This document shows, in pieces, positions 48,257-57,228 of a stretch of 64,000 nucleotides of DNA. Location: positions 62,001-126,000 of the forward strand of contig CBDDJT010000002.1 of assembly GCA_965229765.1 (NCBI GenBank), written 5' to 3'. A program made the position numbers and the translations under genes. Position 1 is the first letter of the stretch. The number at the start of each line of letters is the position of its first letter. The notes below the pieces were generated by a model. That model was given only the letters and a program-made list of their open reading frames with translations, made no database searches and had not been told where the DNA came from. Source of the stretch: ASV31 sp965229765. GTDB taxonomy: Bacteria; Pseudomonadota; Alphaproteobacteria; Rhodobacterales; Rhodobacteraceae.

Positions 48257-48685
48257 ATGACCCGCGCACCCTGGTACCATTGGCCGGTCGCGCTTGCCGC
48301 GCTGATCTGGCACGCCGCGGGCGCGGCGGATTACACTCTGACACAACTGCGCGTGGCGGCCTATCTCGTGCAATTCACCCCCGAACAAATCGCCTATTTT
48401 CAGGCGATGCCCGCCTGGGTCGATGCGGCCTGGGCCGTCGGGGTGTGGGGTGGGCTGCTTGGCGCCGTGCTGCTTGTGATGCGCTCTGGCATGGCGGTGC
48501 TATGCCTGGCTGCGTCCTGCGTCGCGTTGGCGGCGGCAACGCTCTGGTTGCTGGTTCTGGCCGACCCGCCGATGGCGGCGGTTACGGGCATGACGGGCGT
48601 GTGGGTCATGCTGGGCGCGGTGGTCGTGTCTTTGGTCTTCTACCTCTACGCCCGGACACTGCGCGTCGGCGGCAGGCTCGGTTAA
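48257..48685 (+). CDS. Four-span membrane protein, unknown function
   Basis: A 142-residue hydrophobic protein with predicted spans at about 9-25, 58-77, 80-101 and 113-135. It contains LRVAAYLVQFTPEQIAYFQA between the first and second spans and ends with a basic tail. No recognised motif. It overlaps the convergent MobA-like gene by 4 bp. Confidence 0.75.
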   Translation: MTRAPWYHWPVALAALIWHAAGAADYTLTQLRVAAYLVQFTPEQIAYFQAMPAWVDAAWAVGVWGGLLGAVLLVMRSGMAVLCLAASCVALAAATLWLLVLADPPMAAVTGMTGVWVMLGAVVVSLVFYLYARTLRVGGRLG

Positions 48686-49275
48686 CCCTTCCGCTTGCGC
48701 CAAGCGTCCCAGTCTTCCGGTGTATCGAGATCGGTCAGGGCGCGGTCTGCGGGCAGCGCGACACTGTCCCACCCCGTGCGGCGCAACACATCCCGCGCGC
48801 CGGTATCGCCGGACAGTCCGCGCAACGCACCGAAAGTCGCGGCGGGAAAGATGACGGGATGGCCGGGTGTGCCGTCCGCGCCGCTGGCCCGCAGGGGCCG
48901 TGCGCCCGTGCCGGCCTGCCAGGCGGAAAGAACCGCGCGCAGATCTCCGGCGTCCAGTTCCGGCATGTCCGAGGGCAGGATCATCACGGCAGGTGTCCCG
49001 TCGGGCAGTGCGGCCACGCCCGCGCGAAGCGAGGCGGCCATGCCCTCGGCCGCGTCAGGCACAGGCACCTGGACCACCCCCAGACCGTCCAGCGCCGCCC
49101 TGCGCGCGTCCCCGGCGACGGGAAGCGTCACCAGAACCGGTCCGTCCAGCGTCAGGGCAGCCCGCGCCAGCCGTCTCAGCAACGGTTCGCCGCCGACCCG
49201 CTCTGTCAGCTTGTCGGCCCCGCGCATACGCGTCGATCCGCCTGCGGCGAGCAGAAGGATGGCCACAGGCGTCAT
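48682..49275 (-). CDS. MobA-like nucleotidyltransferase (MocA/NTP-transferase fold)
   Basis: A 197-residue enzyme with the NTP-transferase signature LLAAGGSTRMRGADKLTE (about 8-25, GTP/CTP loop), ILPSDMPELDA (metal-binding Asp) and GTPGHPVIFPAATFGALRGL. It resembles the cytidylyl- or guanylyltransferases that finish molybdenum cofactor, but MobA, MocA and related sugar-nucleotide enzymes are not separable here. It starts 4 bp after livM on the same strand, so it is the tail of the transporter operon. Confidence 0.85.
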   Translation of the reverse strand: MTPVAILLLAAGGSTRMRGADKLTERVGGEPLLRRLARAALTLDGPVLVTLPVAGDARRAALDGLGVVQVPVPDAAEGMAASLRAGVAALPDGTPAVMILPSDMPELDAGDLRAVLSAWQAGTGARPLRASGADGTPGHPVIFPAATFGALRGLSGDTGARDVLRRTGWDSVALPADRALTDLDTPEDWDAWRKRKG

Positions 49276-49279
49276 CGGC

Positions 49280-50584
49280 CTAGCGCTCGGGAATCAGCCC
49301 CCGCGGGCTGAAGCGCAGCACCAGCAACATCAAGAGCCCCATGGTCAGAAGCCGCATGTGCGCGGCGCTGGCCAGCAGGTGGTCCCGCAGCGCGCTGCCC
49401 TCGTCCATGCCTGCCGTGATGATATCCATCAGAAGACGGCCCAAGGGTTCAACTTGCACCCAGAGGAACCAGATCAGGAAGCCCCCGAGGACGGCACCGA
49501 AGTTGTTGCCTGACCCGCCGACGATCACCATCACCCAGACCAGGAAGGTAAAGCGCAGCGGCTGATAGCTGCCGGGTGTCAACTGGCCATCCAGCGTGGT
49601 CATCATGGCGCCGGCCAGTCCGCAAATGGCAGAACCAAGAATGAAGACTTGCAGGTGTCGTCGCGTCACGTCCTTGCCCATCGCCTCGGCGGCGACCTCG
49701 TTGTCACGAATGGCCCGCATCATCCGCCCCCAGGGCGAACGCAGCGCCTTTTCAGCCATCCACAACAGGATCAGCAGAACCACAAGAAACAGCCCGGCAT
49801 AGGCAAGTTTCACGGTGATCGACGAGGCTGTCGCCGGATCGGCCCCAAGCGAGGCGACCCGTTCTACGAAACCGGGATCGTTCTGAAGGTCGATCTCGTA
49901 AGGCACCGGGCGGGGCAGGCCGATCACGTTCTTTACGCCCCGCGACAACCAGTCCTCGTTCTTCATGACGGCGATGACGATTTCAGCGATCCCCAGCGTC
50001 GCGATGGCCAGGTAATCAGATCGCAGGCCCAGCGCGGTCTTGCCGATCAGCCATGCCGCCCCAGCGGCCAGCACGCCGCCGACAGGCCAGGCGACAATCA
50101 CGGGCAGGCCCAAGCCACCCAGATAGCCGGTGCTCGCAGGGTTCACCGCCTCGATCGCCTCTACCGCGGGGTCGAACACGGCGCGAAAGACAAAGAATCC
50201 GACGACAAGGATCGCTGTCACGGTCAGGCCCCGCGCGCGCCCCTTCGCCATGCGCCCCCAGGTCAGGATCGCGCCGAAAATTGTGGCCGCCCCCAGCATC
50301 AGCGCGAACAGGACGCGCACCCCGCCCGCAGCCCAGGCCTCGTTCACTGGGGGCATCGCGACGATGACCGCCGCCAGCCCGCCAAGTGCCACGAAGCCCA
50401 TGATTCCCACGTTGAAAAGGCCCGCGTAGCCCCATTGCATGTTCACGCCCAGCGCCATGATGGCCGAAATCAGCCCCATGTTCAGAACGCCCAGGGCAAC
50501 GTTCCAGCTCTGGACCATGCCGGTGACGAGGATCAGGACCCCGACAAGCGCAAAAAGCAGGATATCGCGTGATGTCAGGCTCAT
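49280..50584 (-). CDS. livM: Branched-chain amino-acid ABC transporter permease (LivM)
   Basis: A 434-residue permease with about ten membrane spans, longer than the usual 320-360 because of an extra loop and helix near 95-165. The BPD_transp_2 core (GYAGLFNVGIMGFVALGG; SDYLAIATLGIAEIVIAV) is present. It overlaps livH by 4 bp. With LivH, LivF, LivG and the periplasmic protein upstream it forms a complete HAAT-type importer. Confidence 0.93.
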   Translation of the reverse strand: MSLTSRDILLFALVGVLILVTGMVQSWNVALGVLNMGLISAIMALGVNMQWGYAGLFNVGIMGFVALGGLAAVIVAMPPVNEAWAAGGVRVLFALMLGAATIFGAILTWGRMAKGRARGLTVTAILVVGFFVFRAVFDPAVEAIEAVNPASTGYLGGLGLPVIVAWPVGGVLAAGAAWLIGKTALGLRSDYLAIATLGIAEIVIAVMKNEDWLSRGVKNVIGLPRPVPYEIDLQNDPGFVERVASLGADPATASSITVKLAYAGLFLVVLLILLWMAEKALRSPWGRMMRAIRDNEVAAEAMGKDVTRRHLQVFILGSAICGLAGAMMTTLDGQLTPGSYQPLRFTFLVWVMVIVGGSGNNFGAVLGGFLIWFLWVQVEPLGRLLMDIITAGMDEGSALRDHLLASAAHMRLLTMGLLMLLVLRFSPRGLIPER

Positions 50585-51591
50585 ACCGCTTTCCCCCTCA
50601 GAAGGCCGGTCGGACGGAACAGAAGGACGACAACAAGGATCGCGAATGAAACCGCGAACTTGTACTCGGTCGACAGAAGCTGGACCAGGCCATCCGGTTC
50701 AAGCGTTTCTGGCAGCAGATAGCCCAGCACCTTCTTGAACGCATAGGTCACCGTCACCTCGGAATAGGCGATCACGAAGCCGCCCAGGATCGCGCCCAGC
50801 GGGTTGCCCAGCCCGCCCACGATAGCCGCGGCGAAGACCGGAAGAAGAAGCTGGAAATAGGTGAAGGGCTTGAACGATTTGTCCAGCCCGTAAAGCACGC
50901 CCGCCACCGTCGCCAGCGCCGCCACGAGGATCCAGGTGATCGCCACGACGCGCTCGGGGTTGATGCCTGACAGAAGGGCAAGATCCTCGTTGTCGGAATA
51001 GGCGCGCATGGACTTGCCGGTGCGGGTACGGTTGAGAAACCAGAACAGCGCCGCGACCACGATCACCGCCGTCACGATCGTGATCCCCTGGCTGGTGCGG
51101 AAGGCCAGCCCCTCGTCCAGCCCGGTCATTTCGCGGAATGTCCGAGCGCTGATGATGAAGCGCTCTCCATCGGCGAAGCGCTGGTCGTCGGGTCCGATGA
51201 TGAAGCGCACAAGCCCGTTCATGATGAACATCACGCCCATGGACACGATGACCAGCACGACCGGTTTCGCGCGTTGCTCGCGGTAGAACCGATAGACCAC
51301 GCGATCTGTGCCCAGCACCAGAAGCGCTGTGCCGGCGATGCCCACGGGCAGCGCCAGCAACGCCGTGGGCAGGGGGCCCAGCGTGACGCCCGCGCCCTGA
51401 AGCGCCCATGTGACAAGGATTGTCACCATCGCGCCAAAGGCCATCGTGTCGCCGTGTGCGAAGTTCGAAAACCGCAGGATTCCGTAGATCAGCGTCACGC
51501 CCAAAGCCCCAAGCGCAAGTTGCGCACCATAGGAGGTGGCGGGGATCAGGACGAAGTTGGCCAGCGCGACCAGCGCGTTCAGGAAGTCCAT
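50581..51591 (-). CDS. livH: Branched-chain amino-acid ABC transporter permease (LivH)
   Basis: A 336-residue permease with about eight spans; motif GALGVTLIYGILRFSNFAHGD near the N-terminus is typical of LivH. The start ATG 51591 is chosen because GGAG lies 6 bp upstream and the first span begins there. It lies 49 bp after the livF stop on the same strand. The importer's substrate could also be amides or urea; the paralogue group is broad. Confidence 0.93.
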   Translation of the reverse strand: MDFLNALVALANFVLIPATSYGAQLALGALGVTLIYGILRFSNFAHGDTMAFGAMVTILVTWALQGAGVTLGPLPTALLALPVGIAGTALLVLGTDRVVYRFYREQRAKPVVLVIVSMGVMFIMNGLVRFIIGPDDQRFADGERFIISARTFREMTGLDEGLAFRTSQGITIVTAVIVVAALFWFLNRTRTGKSMRAYSDNEDLALLSGINPERVVAITWILVAALATVAGVLYGLDKSFKPFTYFQLLLPVFAAAIVGGLGNPLGAILGGFVIAYSEVTVTYAFKKVLGYLLPETLEPDGLVQLLSTEYKFAVSFAILVVVLLFRPTGLLRGKAV

Positions 51592-51640
51592 CACAAGCTC
51601 CGTCGCGGCGTCGAACCGGCGGGAAAGGCATCGTTCATCT

Positions 51641-52471
51641 TCATCCCCCCAGGAAACTCTTGCGGACCTCGGGATCGGCCAGAAGATCCTTGCCCGTCCC
51701 GGTAAAGGCATTGCGCCCCTGCACCAGCACATATCCCTTGTCGGCAATCGCCAGCGCCTGCCGGGCGTTCTGTTCCACCATTAGGATCGGGATGCCGGTG
51801 CGCGCCACCTCGATGATCCGGTCGAACAGTTCGTCCATCACGATCGGGCTGACGCCAGCGGTGGGTTCGTCCAGCATCAGCACCTTCGGTTTGGTCATCA
51901 GCGCACGGCCCACGGCGACCTGCTGGCGCTGTCCCCCTGACAATTCTCCGGCATATTGCCGGCGCTTCTCGCGCAAGATCGGGAACAGGTCATAGACCTG
52001 CTCCATCGTGTCGCGGAAATCGTCGCGCCGGATAAAGGCGCCCATCTCCAGGTTCTCCTCGACGGTCATCGAGGTGAAGATGTTCGAGGTCTGCGGGACG
52101 AACCCCATGCCCTTGCGCACGCGGTCCTGCGGCGACAGCCCGGTGATATCCTCACCATCCAGACGAACGCTGCCGGTGTGGATGTTCAGCATACCGAAGA
52201 CTGCCTTCATCGCGGTCGACTTGCCGGCCCCGTTCGGCCCCACGATCACGGCGATCTCGCCGGGATCGACGGCGATCGTGCACTCATGCAGGATATCGGC
52301 GCCGCGCCCATAGCCACCGGTCATGCCTTCGCCGATCAGGAAGGCGTGGTCGCCCGCCACCTTGCGCGCCTCACCGGTGCCCTTGACCGGGCGCGCGGTG
52401 CCCATGCCGTCGACATTGGTGATAGAGCGATCCTTGTTGCCGCGATCGTCCTGCCAGGCGTTCCCGCTCAT
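51641..52471 (-). CDS. livF: Branched-chain amino-acid ABC transporter ATP-binding protein (LivF)
   Basis: A 276-residue ATPase. Walker A GPNGAGKS, signature LSGGQRQQV and Walker B VLMLDEPTAG are all intact. An N-terminal extension of about 45 residues precedes the usual start of the domain. It overlaps livG by 4 bp, so the two ATPases are translated together. Confidence 0.93.
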   Translation of the reverse strand: MSGNAWQDDRGNKDRSITNVDGMGTARPVKGTGEARKVAGDHAFLIGEGMTGGYGRGADILHECTIAVDPGEIAVIVGPNGAGKSTAMKAVFGMLNIHTGSVRLDGEDITGLSPQDRVRKGMGFVPQTSNIFTSMTVEENLEMGAFIRRDDFRDTMEQVYDLFPILREKRRQYAGELSGGQRQQVAVGRALMTKPKVLMLDEPTAGVSPIVMDELFDRIIEVARTGIPILMVEQNARQALAIADKGYVLVQGRNAFTGTGKDLLADPEVRKSFLGG

Positions 52472-53256
52472 GCGCCCGCTCCGATCATGTCCTTGTTCTT
52501 CAGCCCCGTGCCCAGGTAGGCCTCGATCACCTGTTCGTTGGCCTTGATCTCGGCCAGCGTGCCCTCGGCCAGAACCTTGCCCTCGGCCATGCAGATGACC
52601 GGGTCGCAGAGGCGGCCGATGAAATCCATGTCATGCTCGATCACCACGAAGGTATATCCGCGTTCCTTGTTGAGGCGCAGGATGGCGTCGGCGATGGTGT
52701 TTAGAAGCGTGCGGTTCACGCCCGCGCCCACCTCGTCCAGAAAGACGATGCGCGCGTCCACCATCATGGTGCGCCCAAGTTCCAGAAGCTTCTTCTGCCC
52801 GCCCGAAAGGTTCCCCGCCTTTTCATCCTTCAGATGATCTATGGTAAGGAATTCAAGAACTTCGTCGGCCTTCTTCAGAAGGGCGCGTTCTTCTTCTGCG
52901 ATGCGTCCGCGCCCGAACCAAGTGTTCCAAAGCGTCTCACCCGACTGTTCGCCGGGCACCATCATCAGGTTTTCGCGCACCGTCATCGACGAAAACTCGT
53001 GCGCGATCTGGAAGGTCCGCAGAAGCCCCTTGTGAAACAGGTCATGCGGGGGCAGGCCGGTGATGTCCTCGCCATCCATCGTCACCTTGCCGGACGTCGG
53101 TGCCAGCACCCCGGCGATGACGTTGAATAGCGTCGTCTTGCCCGCGCCATTCGGTCCGATCAGACCGGTGATGGATCCGGGCGCGATCGACAGCGACGCG
53201 CCATCGACAGCATGAAAGCCGCCGAAATGCTTGTGCAGGTTCTCGACAACGATCAT
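52468..53256 (-). CDS. livG: Branched-chain amino-acid ABC transporter ATP-binding protein (LivG)
   Basis: A 262-residue ATPase. Walker A is GPNGAGKT, signature LSGGQKKLLELG, Walker B VFLDEVGAG, with the BCA_ABC_TP_C tail ending VIEAYLG. ATG 53256 follows GGGAG. It is the first transporter gene after the hairpin at 53279-53309, downstream of the periplasmic protein gene. Confidence 0.93.
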   Translation of the reverse strand: MIVVENLHKHFGGFHAVDGASLSIAPGSITGLIGPNGAGKTTLFNVIAGVLAPTSGKVTMDGEDITGLPPHDLFHKGLLRTFQIAHEFSSMTVRENLMMVPGEQSGETLWNTWFGRGRIAEEERALLKKADEVLEFLTIDHLKDEKAGNLSGGQKKLLELGRTMMVDARIVFLDEVGAGVNRTLLNTIADAILRLNKERGYTFVVIEHDMDFIGRLCDPVICMAEGKVLAEGTLAEIKANEQVIEAYLGTGLKNKDMIGAGA

Positions 53257-53278
53257 GCGCCGTCTCCCGTCATGGAAA

Positions 53279-53309
53279 ATGTGCCCGAAATCGGGGATTT
53301 CGGGCACAT
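53279..53309 (-). terminator. 14-bp hairpin between periplasmic-protein gene and livG
   Basis: A perfect palindrome on either strand: ATGTGCCCGAAATC-GGG-GATTTCGGGCACAT. On the minus strand it is followed by TTTTCC, a weak U tract. It lies 22 bp after the livK-like stop codon and 23 bp before livG. It is best read as a partial terminator or 3'-end stabiliser for the upstream mRNA. Confidence 0.8.
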
Positions 53310-53331
53310 CCTTGTCATGTGTCGCTGCGTA

Positions 53332-54525
53332 TCAGCGGAACTGAACGGTCGAGATCACGCCGTCCATCACCTCGATCTGGCGATAATTGCCGGCCGATTC
53401 GCCGGGGCCGATCAGCTCAACCGCCGTCGCGCCGACATAGTCGACTTCGCCGCCGTCCGCGATGATCTGAAGCGCCTTGCCAAGCTCGCCGGGCAGGATC
53501 ATTTCGCCCGGTGCGTTCGCCACAGCCATCACGTGATCCTTGTAGACCGCCGGATCGTCGCTGCCCGCGGCCTGCATGGCCAGCAGGATCAGCGCTGCCG
53601 CGTCATAGGATTCCGGCGTGAAGGGCGAGGTGGCGTCGAATGCGCCGGCGACCAGATCAACGAAGACCGATGCACCTTCGCTGTCGGTACCCGGGTGCTG
53701 CCCGGTCGAGCCGTCGATTTCCGAACCGAAGTTCGCCTCGAGAGCTGCCGAGATCATGCCGTCGGGGAAGTGGAAGGTGTCGAACGCGCCGGAATCGAGG
53801 GCTGCACGCACGACGCCGGAACCGCCCTGGTCGACATAACCAGCCACGACAAGCCGGTCACCACCGGCCGAGGCCAGCGCGCCGACTTCGGCCGAATAGT
53901 CGGCCTTGCCGTCTTCGTGCGCCGCGTTCAGCGTGACGCTGCCGCCGCGCTCGATATAGGCGGCCTCGAAGCTGTCGGCCAGGCCCTTGCCATAGTCATT
54001 GTTGGTGTAGGTGACAGCGACTTCCTCGATGCCTGCTTCCAGCAGGATCTCGGCCATCACGACACCCTGACGGGCATCAGACGGGGCGGTGCGGAAGAAC
54101 AGGCCGTTGTCCTCGGCCGTCGACAGCGCAGGAGAGGTCGCCGAGGGCGAGATCATCACGACGCCGTTCGGCACCGCAACATTGGCAAGGATCGCGCCGG
54201 TCACGCCGGAACAGTCGGCGCCCATGATACCCTTGACGCCATCGGACGTGATCAGGCGCTCTGCGGCCGCGGTTGCGGCACCGGCGTCGATGCAGGTGGA
54301 GTCGGCGCGCACCGACGTTACCGTGCGTCCGCCCAGCAGCAGCCCAGAGTCCGAGACTTCCTTGATGGCCAGCTCGGCGCCATCGGCCATGGATGGCGTC
54401 AGCGATTCGATCGGCCCCGTGAAGCCAAGGATGACGCCGATCTTGATTTCTTCGGAATGGCTGCCGGCATAGGCGACCGAACCCATCGCGACTGTCGCCG
54501 CACTGGCGAGAAGTAGCTTTTTCAT
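53332..54525 (-). CDS. livK: Periplasmic branched-chain amino-acid binding protein (LivK type)
   Basis: A 397-residue solute-binding protein with a signal peptide (MKKLLLASAATVAMGSVAYA, 1-20), then the Peripla_BP_6 fold: IKIGVILGFTGPIESLTPSM, GVKGIMGADCSGVTGAILAN, ISPSATSPALS. It is first in the transporter operon, so expression can exceed the others through the following hairpin. GGGAGTAACC precedes the start. The amino acid bound is not certain. Confidence 0.92.
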   Translation of the reverse strand: MKKLLLASAATVAMGSVAYAGSHSEEIKIGVILGFTGPIESLTPSMADGAELAIKEVSDSGLLLGGRTVTSVRADSTCIDAGAATAAAERLITSDGVKGIMGADCSGVTGAILANVAVPNGVVMISPSATSPALSTAEDNGLFFRTAPSDARQGVVMAEILLEAGIEEVAVTYTNNDYGKGLADSFEAAYIERGGSVTLNAAHEDGKADYSAEVGALASAGGDRLVVAGYVDQGGSGVVRAALDSGAFDTFHFPDGMISAALEANFGSEIDGSTGQHPGTDSEGASVFVDLVAGAFDATSPFTPESYDAAALILLAMQAAGSDDPAVYKDHVMAVANAPGEMILPGELGKALQIIADGGEVDYVGATAVELIGPGESAGNYRQIEVMDGVISTVQFR

Positions 54526-54658
54526 TGGTTACTCCCTGAATGGAAAAATTCCCGAAGGAAACGTTACCCATCGGCCGCGCGAAAGAAAAGAGATTCAGTC
54601 GGTGGACGACAGACGATCCGGGCAGACGACGCCAGGCAAAGCGCGAAGCGGCAAGTCG

Positions 54659-55663
54659 TCAGACCGAAAGCCGCGCGGCATGGCTGCCACGCTCGCGATA
54701 TGGCGTGGTTTCATAATGCGCCCGGTAGCACTTCGAGAAATGCGACGGCGACGCGAAGCCACAGGCCAGCGCCACGTTGATCACGCTCATGTCGGTCTGC
54801 ATCAGCAGGTTGCGCGCCTTCTGGAGGCGCAGTTCCATGTAGTAGCGCTTGGGCGACCGGTTCAGGTAGCGCCGGAACAGGCGTTCCAGCTGCCGGGTCG
54901 ACATGCCCACCTCGCGCGCCAGCAGCGACGGACTGACAGGTTCCTCGATGTTGGCCTCCATCATCTGGATGACCTGACTCAGCTTGGGGTGGCGCACCCC
55001 GATCCGGGTCGGCACGCTAAGCCGCTGGGTGTCCTGATCCGTCCGGATCGAGGAATAGATCAGCTGATCGGCAACCGCGTTCGCCAGATCCTCGCCGTGA
55101 TCGTCGGCGATGATCTTCAGCATCAGGTCAATGGATGACGTGCCGCCGGCGGTGGTATAACGGTTGCCATCCACCACGAAGACCGACTTGGTCAGTGTAA
55201 CCTCATCGAATTCCTCGGCAAAACTGTCCTGGTTCTCCCAGTGAATCGTGGCCCGCTTGCCATCGAGCAGTCCAGCCTTGGCCAGCGTGTATCCCGCCGT
55301 GCAAAGCCCGCCGATCACGGGGCCGCGCCGCGCCTCCTTGCGCAGCCAGCCAAGAATCCGCCGGGTTGTCGCCTGCTGCACGTCGATGCCGCCGCACACC
55401 AGCACCGTGTCGTCGCGTTCAAGATCCACCAGATCGCTGTCAAGCTTGAAGGCCGTGCCGGCAGAACAGGTTACGGTATCTCCGCCCTCACCGACAAGCT
55501 GCCAGCAATACAGTTCCTTGCCCGCCATGCGGTTGGCGATCCTGAGTGCCTCGATCGCGCAGGCAAAGCAGAGCATCGTGAAATTGCCCAGCAGCACGAA
55601 TACGAAACGGCGCGGCTTCCGACCACTGGCGGCCACCTCGATCGTCTGCCATGCCGGTTCCAT
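54659..55663 (-). CDS. GlxA family transcriptional regulator (DJ-1/PfpI plus AraC HTH)
   Basis: A 334-residue regulator. The N-terminal half is a DJ-1/PfpI-like domain (FVFVLLGNFTMLCFACAIEA, VIGGLCTAGYTLAKAGLL with a nucleophile-elbow-like Cys) and the C-terminal 100 residues are an AraC HTH (VSPSLLAREVGMSTRQLERL; MSVINVALACGFASPSHFSK). Such regulators often control amino-acid or betaine catabolism. It is on the same strand as the liv operon, 133 bp upstream of it, so it may regulate it. ATG 55663 chosen. Confidence 0.9.
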   Translation of the reverse strand: MEPAWQTIEVAASGRKPRRFVFVLLGNFTMLCFACAIEALRIANRMAGKELYCWQLVGEGGDTVTCSAGTAFKLDSDLVDLERDDTVLVCGGIDVQQATTRRILGWLRKEARRGPVIGGLCTAGYTLAKAGLLDGKRATIHWENQDSFAEEFDEVTLTKSVFVVDGNRYTTAGGTSSIDLMLKIIADDHGEDLANAVADQLIYSSIRTDQDTQRLSVPTRIGVRHPKLSQVIQMMEANIEEPVSPSLLAREVGMSTRQLERLFRRYLNRSPKRYYMELRLQKARNLLMQTDMSVINVALACGFASPSHFSKCYRAHYETTPYRERGSHAARLSV

Positions 55664-55860
55664 AACGACCCATCCTGAACGCCTCGTCGCAAAACCGATA
55701 CATCTTTGGCCGTCACGATCAAGAGACCCATGTGGGGCAAACGACCAAAATCGTCGCAACTGGACCTTTGTTATTTTGATTCTTCCGGATCGGCGTTTGC
55801 GCGCGGGTGCGACACCCCCTATAAGCGGCGACCGAACATGACCCATGCCGGAGCAATGGA

Positions 55861-57228
55861 ATGAACGACTGGCAGACATCCGGGTGGCGCGCAAAGCCGC
55901 GTGTCCAGATGCCCGACTATACCGACGAGGCCGCTCTGAAGACAGTAGAGGCCAGCCTCGCCAAGTATCCGCCGCTGGTCTTCGCGGGCGAGGCGCGCAA
56001 GCTCAAGGCGGCGCTTGGTGCCTGCGCGCGCGGCGATGCCTTCCTGCTGCAGGGCGGCGACTGTGCCGAAAGCTTCGCCGAGTTCTCCGCAGACAATATC
56101 CGTGACACCTTCAAGGTGCTTCTTCAGATGGCCATGGTGCTGACCTACGGCGCCAAGGTTCCGGTGGTAAAGGTGGGCCGCATGGCGGGCCAGTTCGCCA
56201 AGCCGCGCTCTGCCCCGACGGAAACCGTTGGCGGTGTCGAACTGCCCAGCTACCGCGGCGACATCATCAACGGCTTCGATTTCACCGCCGACATGCGTGT
56301 GCCCGATCCGGCTCGGATGCTCCAAGCCTATACCCAGGCCGCGGCCACGCTGAACCTGCTGCGGGCGTTCTCGACCGGCGGTTTCGCCGACCTGCACCGC
56401 GTGCATTCCTGGACACTGGGCTTTACCGACGGGGACGAGGCCGAGCGTTACCGCGACATGGCCAACCATATCCAGGACACGCTCGACTTCATGACGGCTG
56501 CGGGCATCACTGCCCAGACCAACAACGAGATCGCGACGGTGGACTTCTACACCAGCCACGAGGCGCTGCTTCTGGAATACGAAGAGGCGCTTTGCCGGGT
56601 CGATTCGACCTCGGGCAAGCACGTGGCGGGCTCTGGCCACATGATCTGGATCGGCGATCGAACGCGCCAGCCCGACGGTGCGCATGTCGAGTTCTGCCGC
56701 GGGGTTCTGAACCCGATCGGCCTGAAATGCGGTCCGTCGCTGACAGCCGAAGACCTGAAGGTGCTGGTCTCAAAGCTGAACCCCGCCAACGAACCGGGCC
56801 GCCTGACGCTGATCGCGCGCTTTGGTGCTGGCAAGGCCGGTGAGCACCTGCCGCGTCTGATCCGTGCCGTGCGAGAGGAAGGCGCGCTTGTGAACTGGGT
56901 GTGCGATCCGATGCACGGCAACACGATCAAGTCTTCGACCGGATACAAGACGCGCCCGTTCGAATCCGTCCTGCGCGAGGTGCGGGAATTCTTCGGGGTC
57001 CACAATGCCGAAGGCTCGATCCCTGGCGGCGTACACTTCGAGATGACGGGCAAGGATGTCACCGAATGCACCGGCGGCGTGCGCGCTGTCACCGAAGAGG
57101 GATTGCAGGACCGGTATCACACGGCCTGCGACCCGCGCCTCAATGCAAGCCAGGCTCTGGAACTGGCCTTCCTGGTGGCCGAGGAACTGCGCACGCGCCG
57201 CAGCGACGTACAGGCCGCCGCCGTCTGA
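55861..57228 (+). CDS. 3-deoxy-7-phosphoheptulonate synthase, class II
   Basis: A 455-residue class II (plant-like) DAHP synthase condensing PEP with erythrose 4-phosphate, the first step of the shikimate pathway. Conserved segments: FLLQGGDCAESFAEF, KVPVVKVGRMAGQFAKPRS, HMIWIGDRTRQ, GLKCGPSLTAEDL, WVCDPMHGNTI, and GGVHFEMTGKDVTEC. It feeds aroB, which is elsewhere in the window. The stop codon abuts the convergent PAS gene's stop within TGATCA. Confidence 0.95.
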   Translation: MNDWQTSGWRAKPRVQMPDYTDEAALKTVEASLAKYPPLVFAGEARKLKAALGACARGDAFLLQGGDCAESFAEFSADNIRDTFKVLLQMAMVLTYGAKVPVVKVGRMAGQFAKPRSAPTETVGGVELPSYRGDIINGFDFTADMRVPDPARMLQAYTQAAATLNLLRAFSTGGFADLHRVHSWTLGFTDGDEAERYRDMANHIQDTLDFMTAAGITAQTNNEIATVDFYTSHEALLLEYEEALCRVDSTSGKHVAGSGHMIWIGDRTRQPDGAHVEFCRGVLNPIGLKCGPSLTAEDLKVLVSKLNPANEPGRLTLIARFGAGKAGEHLPRLIRAVREEGALVNWVCDPMHGNTIKSSTGYKTRPFESVLREVREFFGVHNAEGSIPGGVHFEMTGKDVTECTGGVRAVTEEGLQDRYHTACDPRLNASQALELAFLVAEELRTRRSDVQAAAV

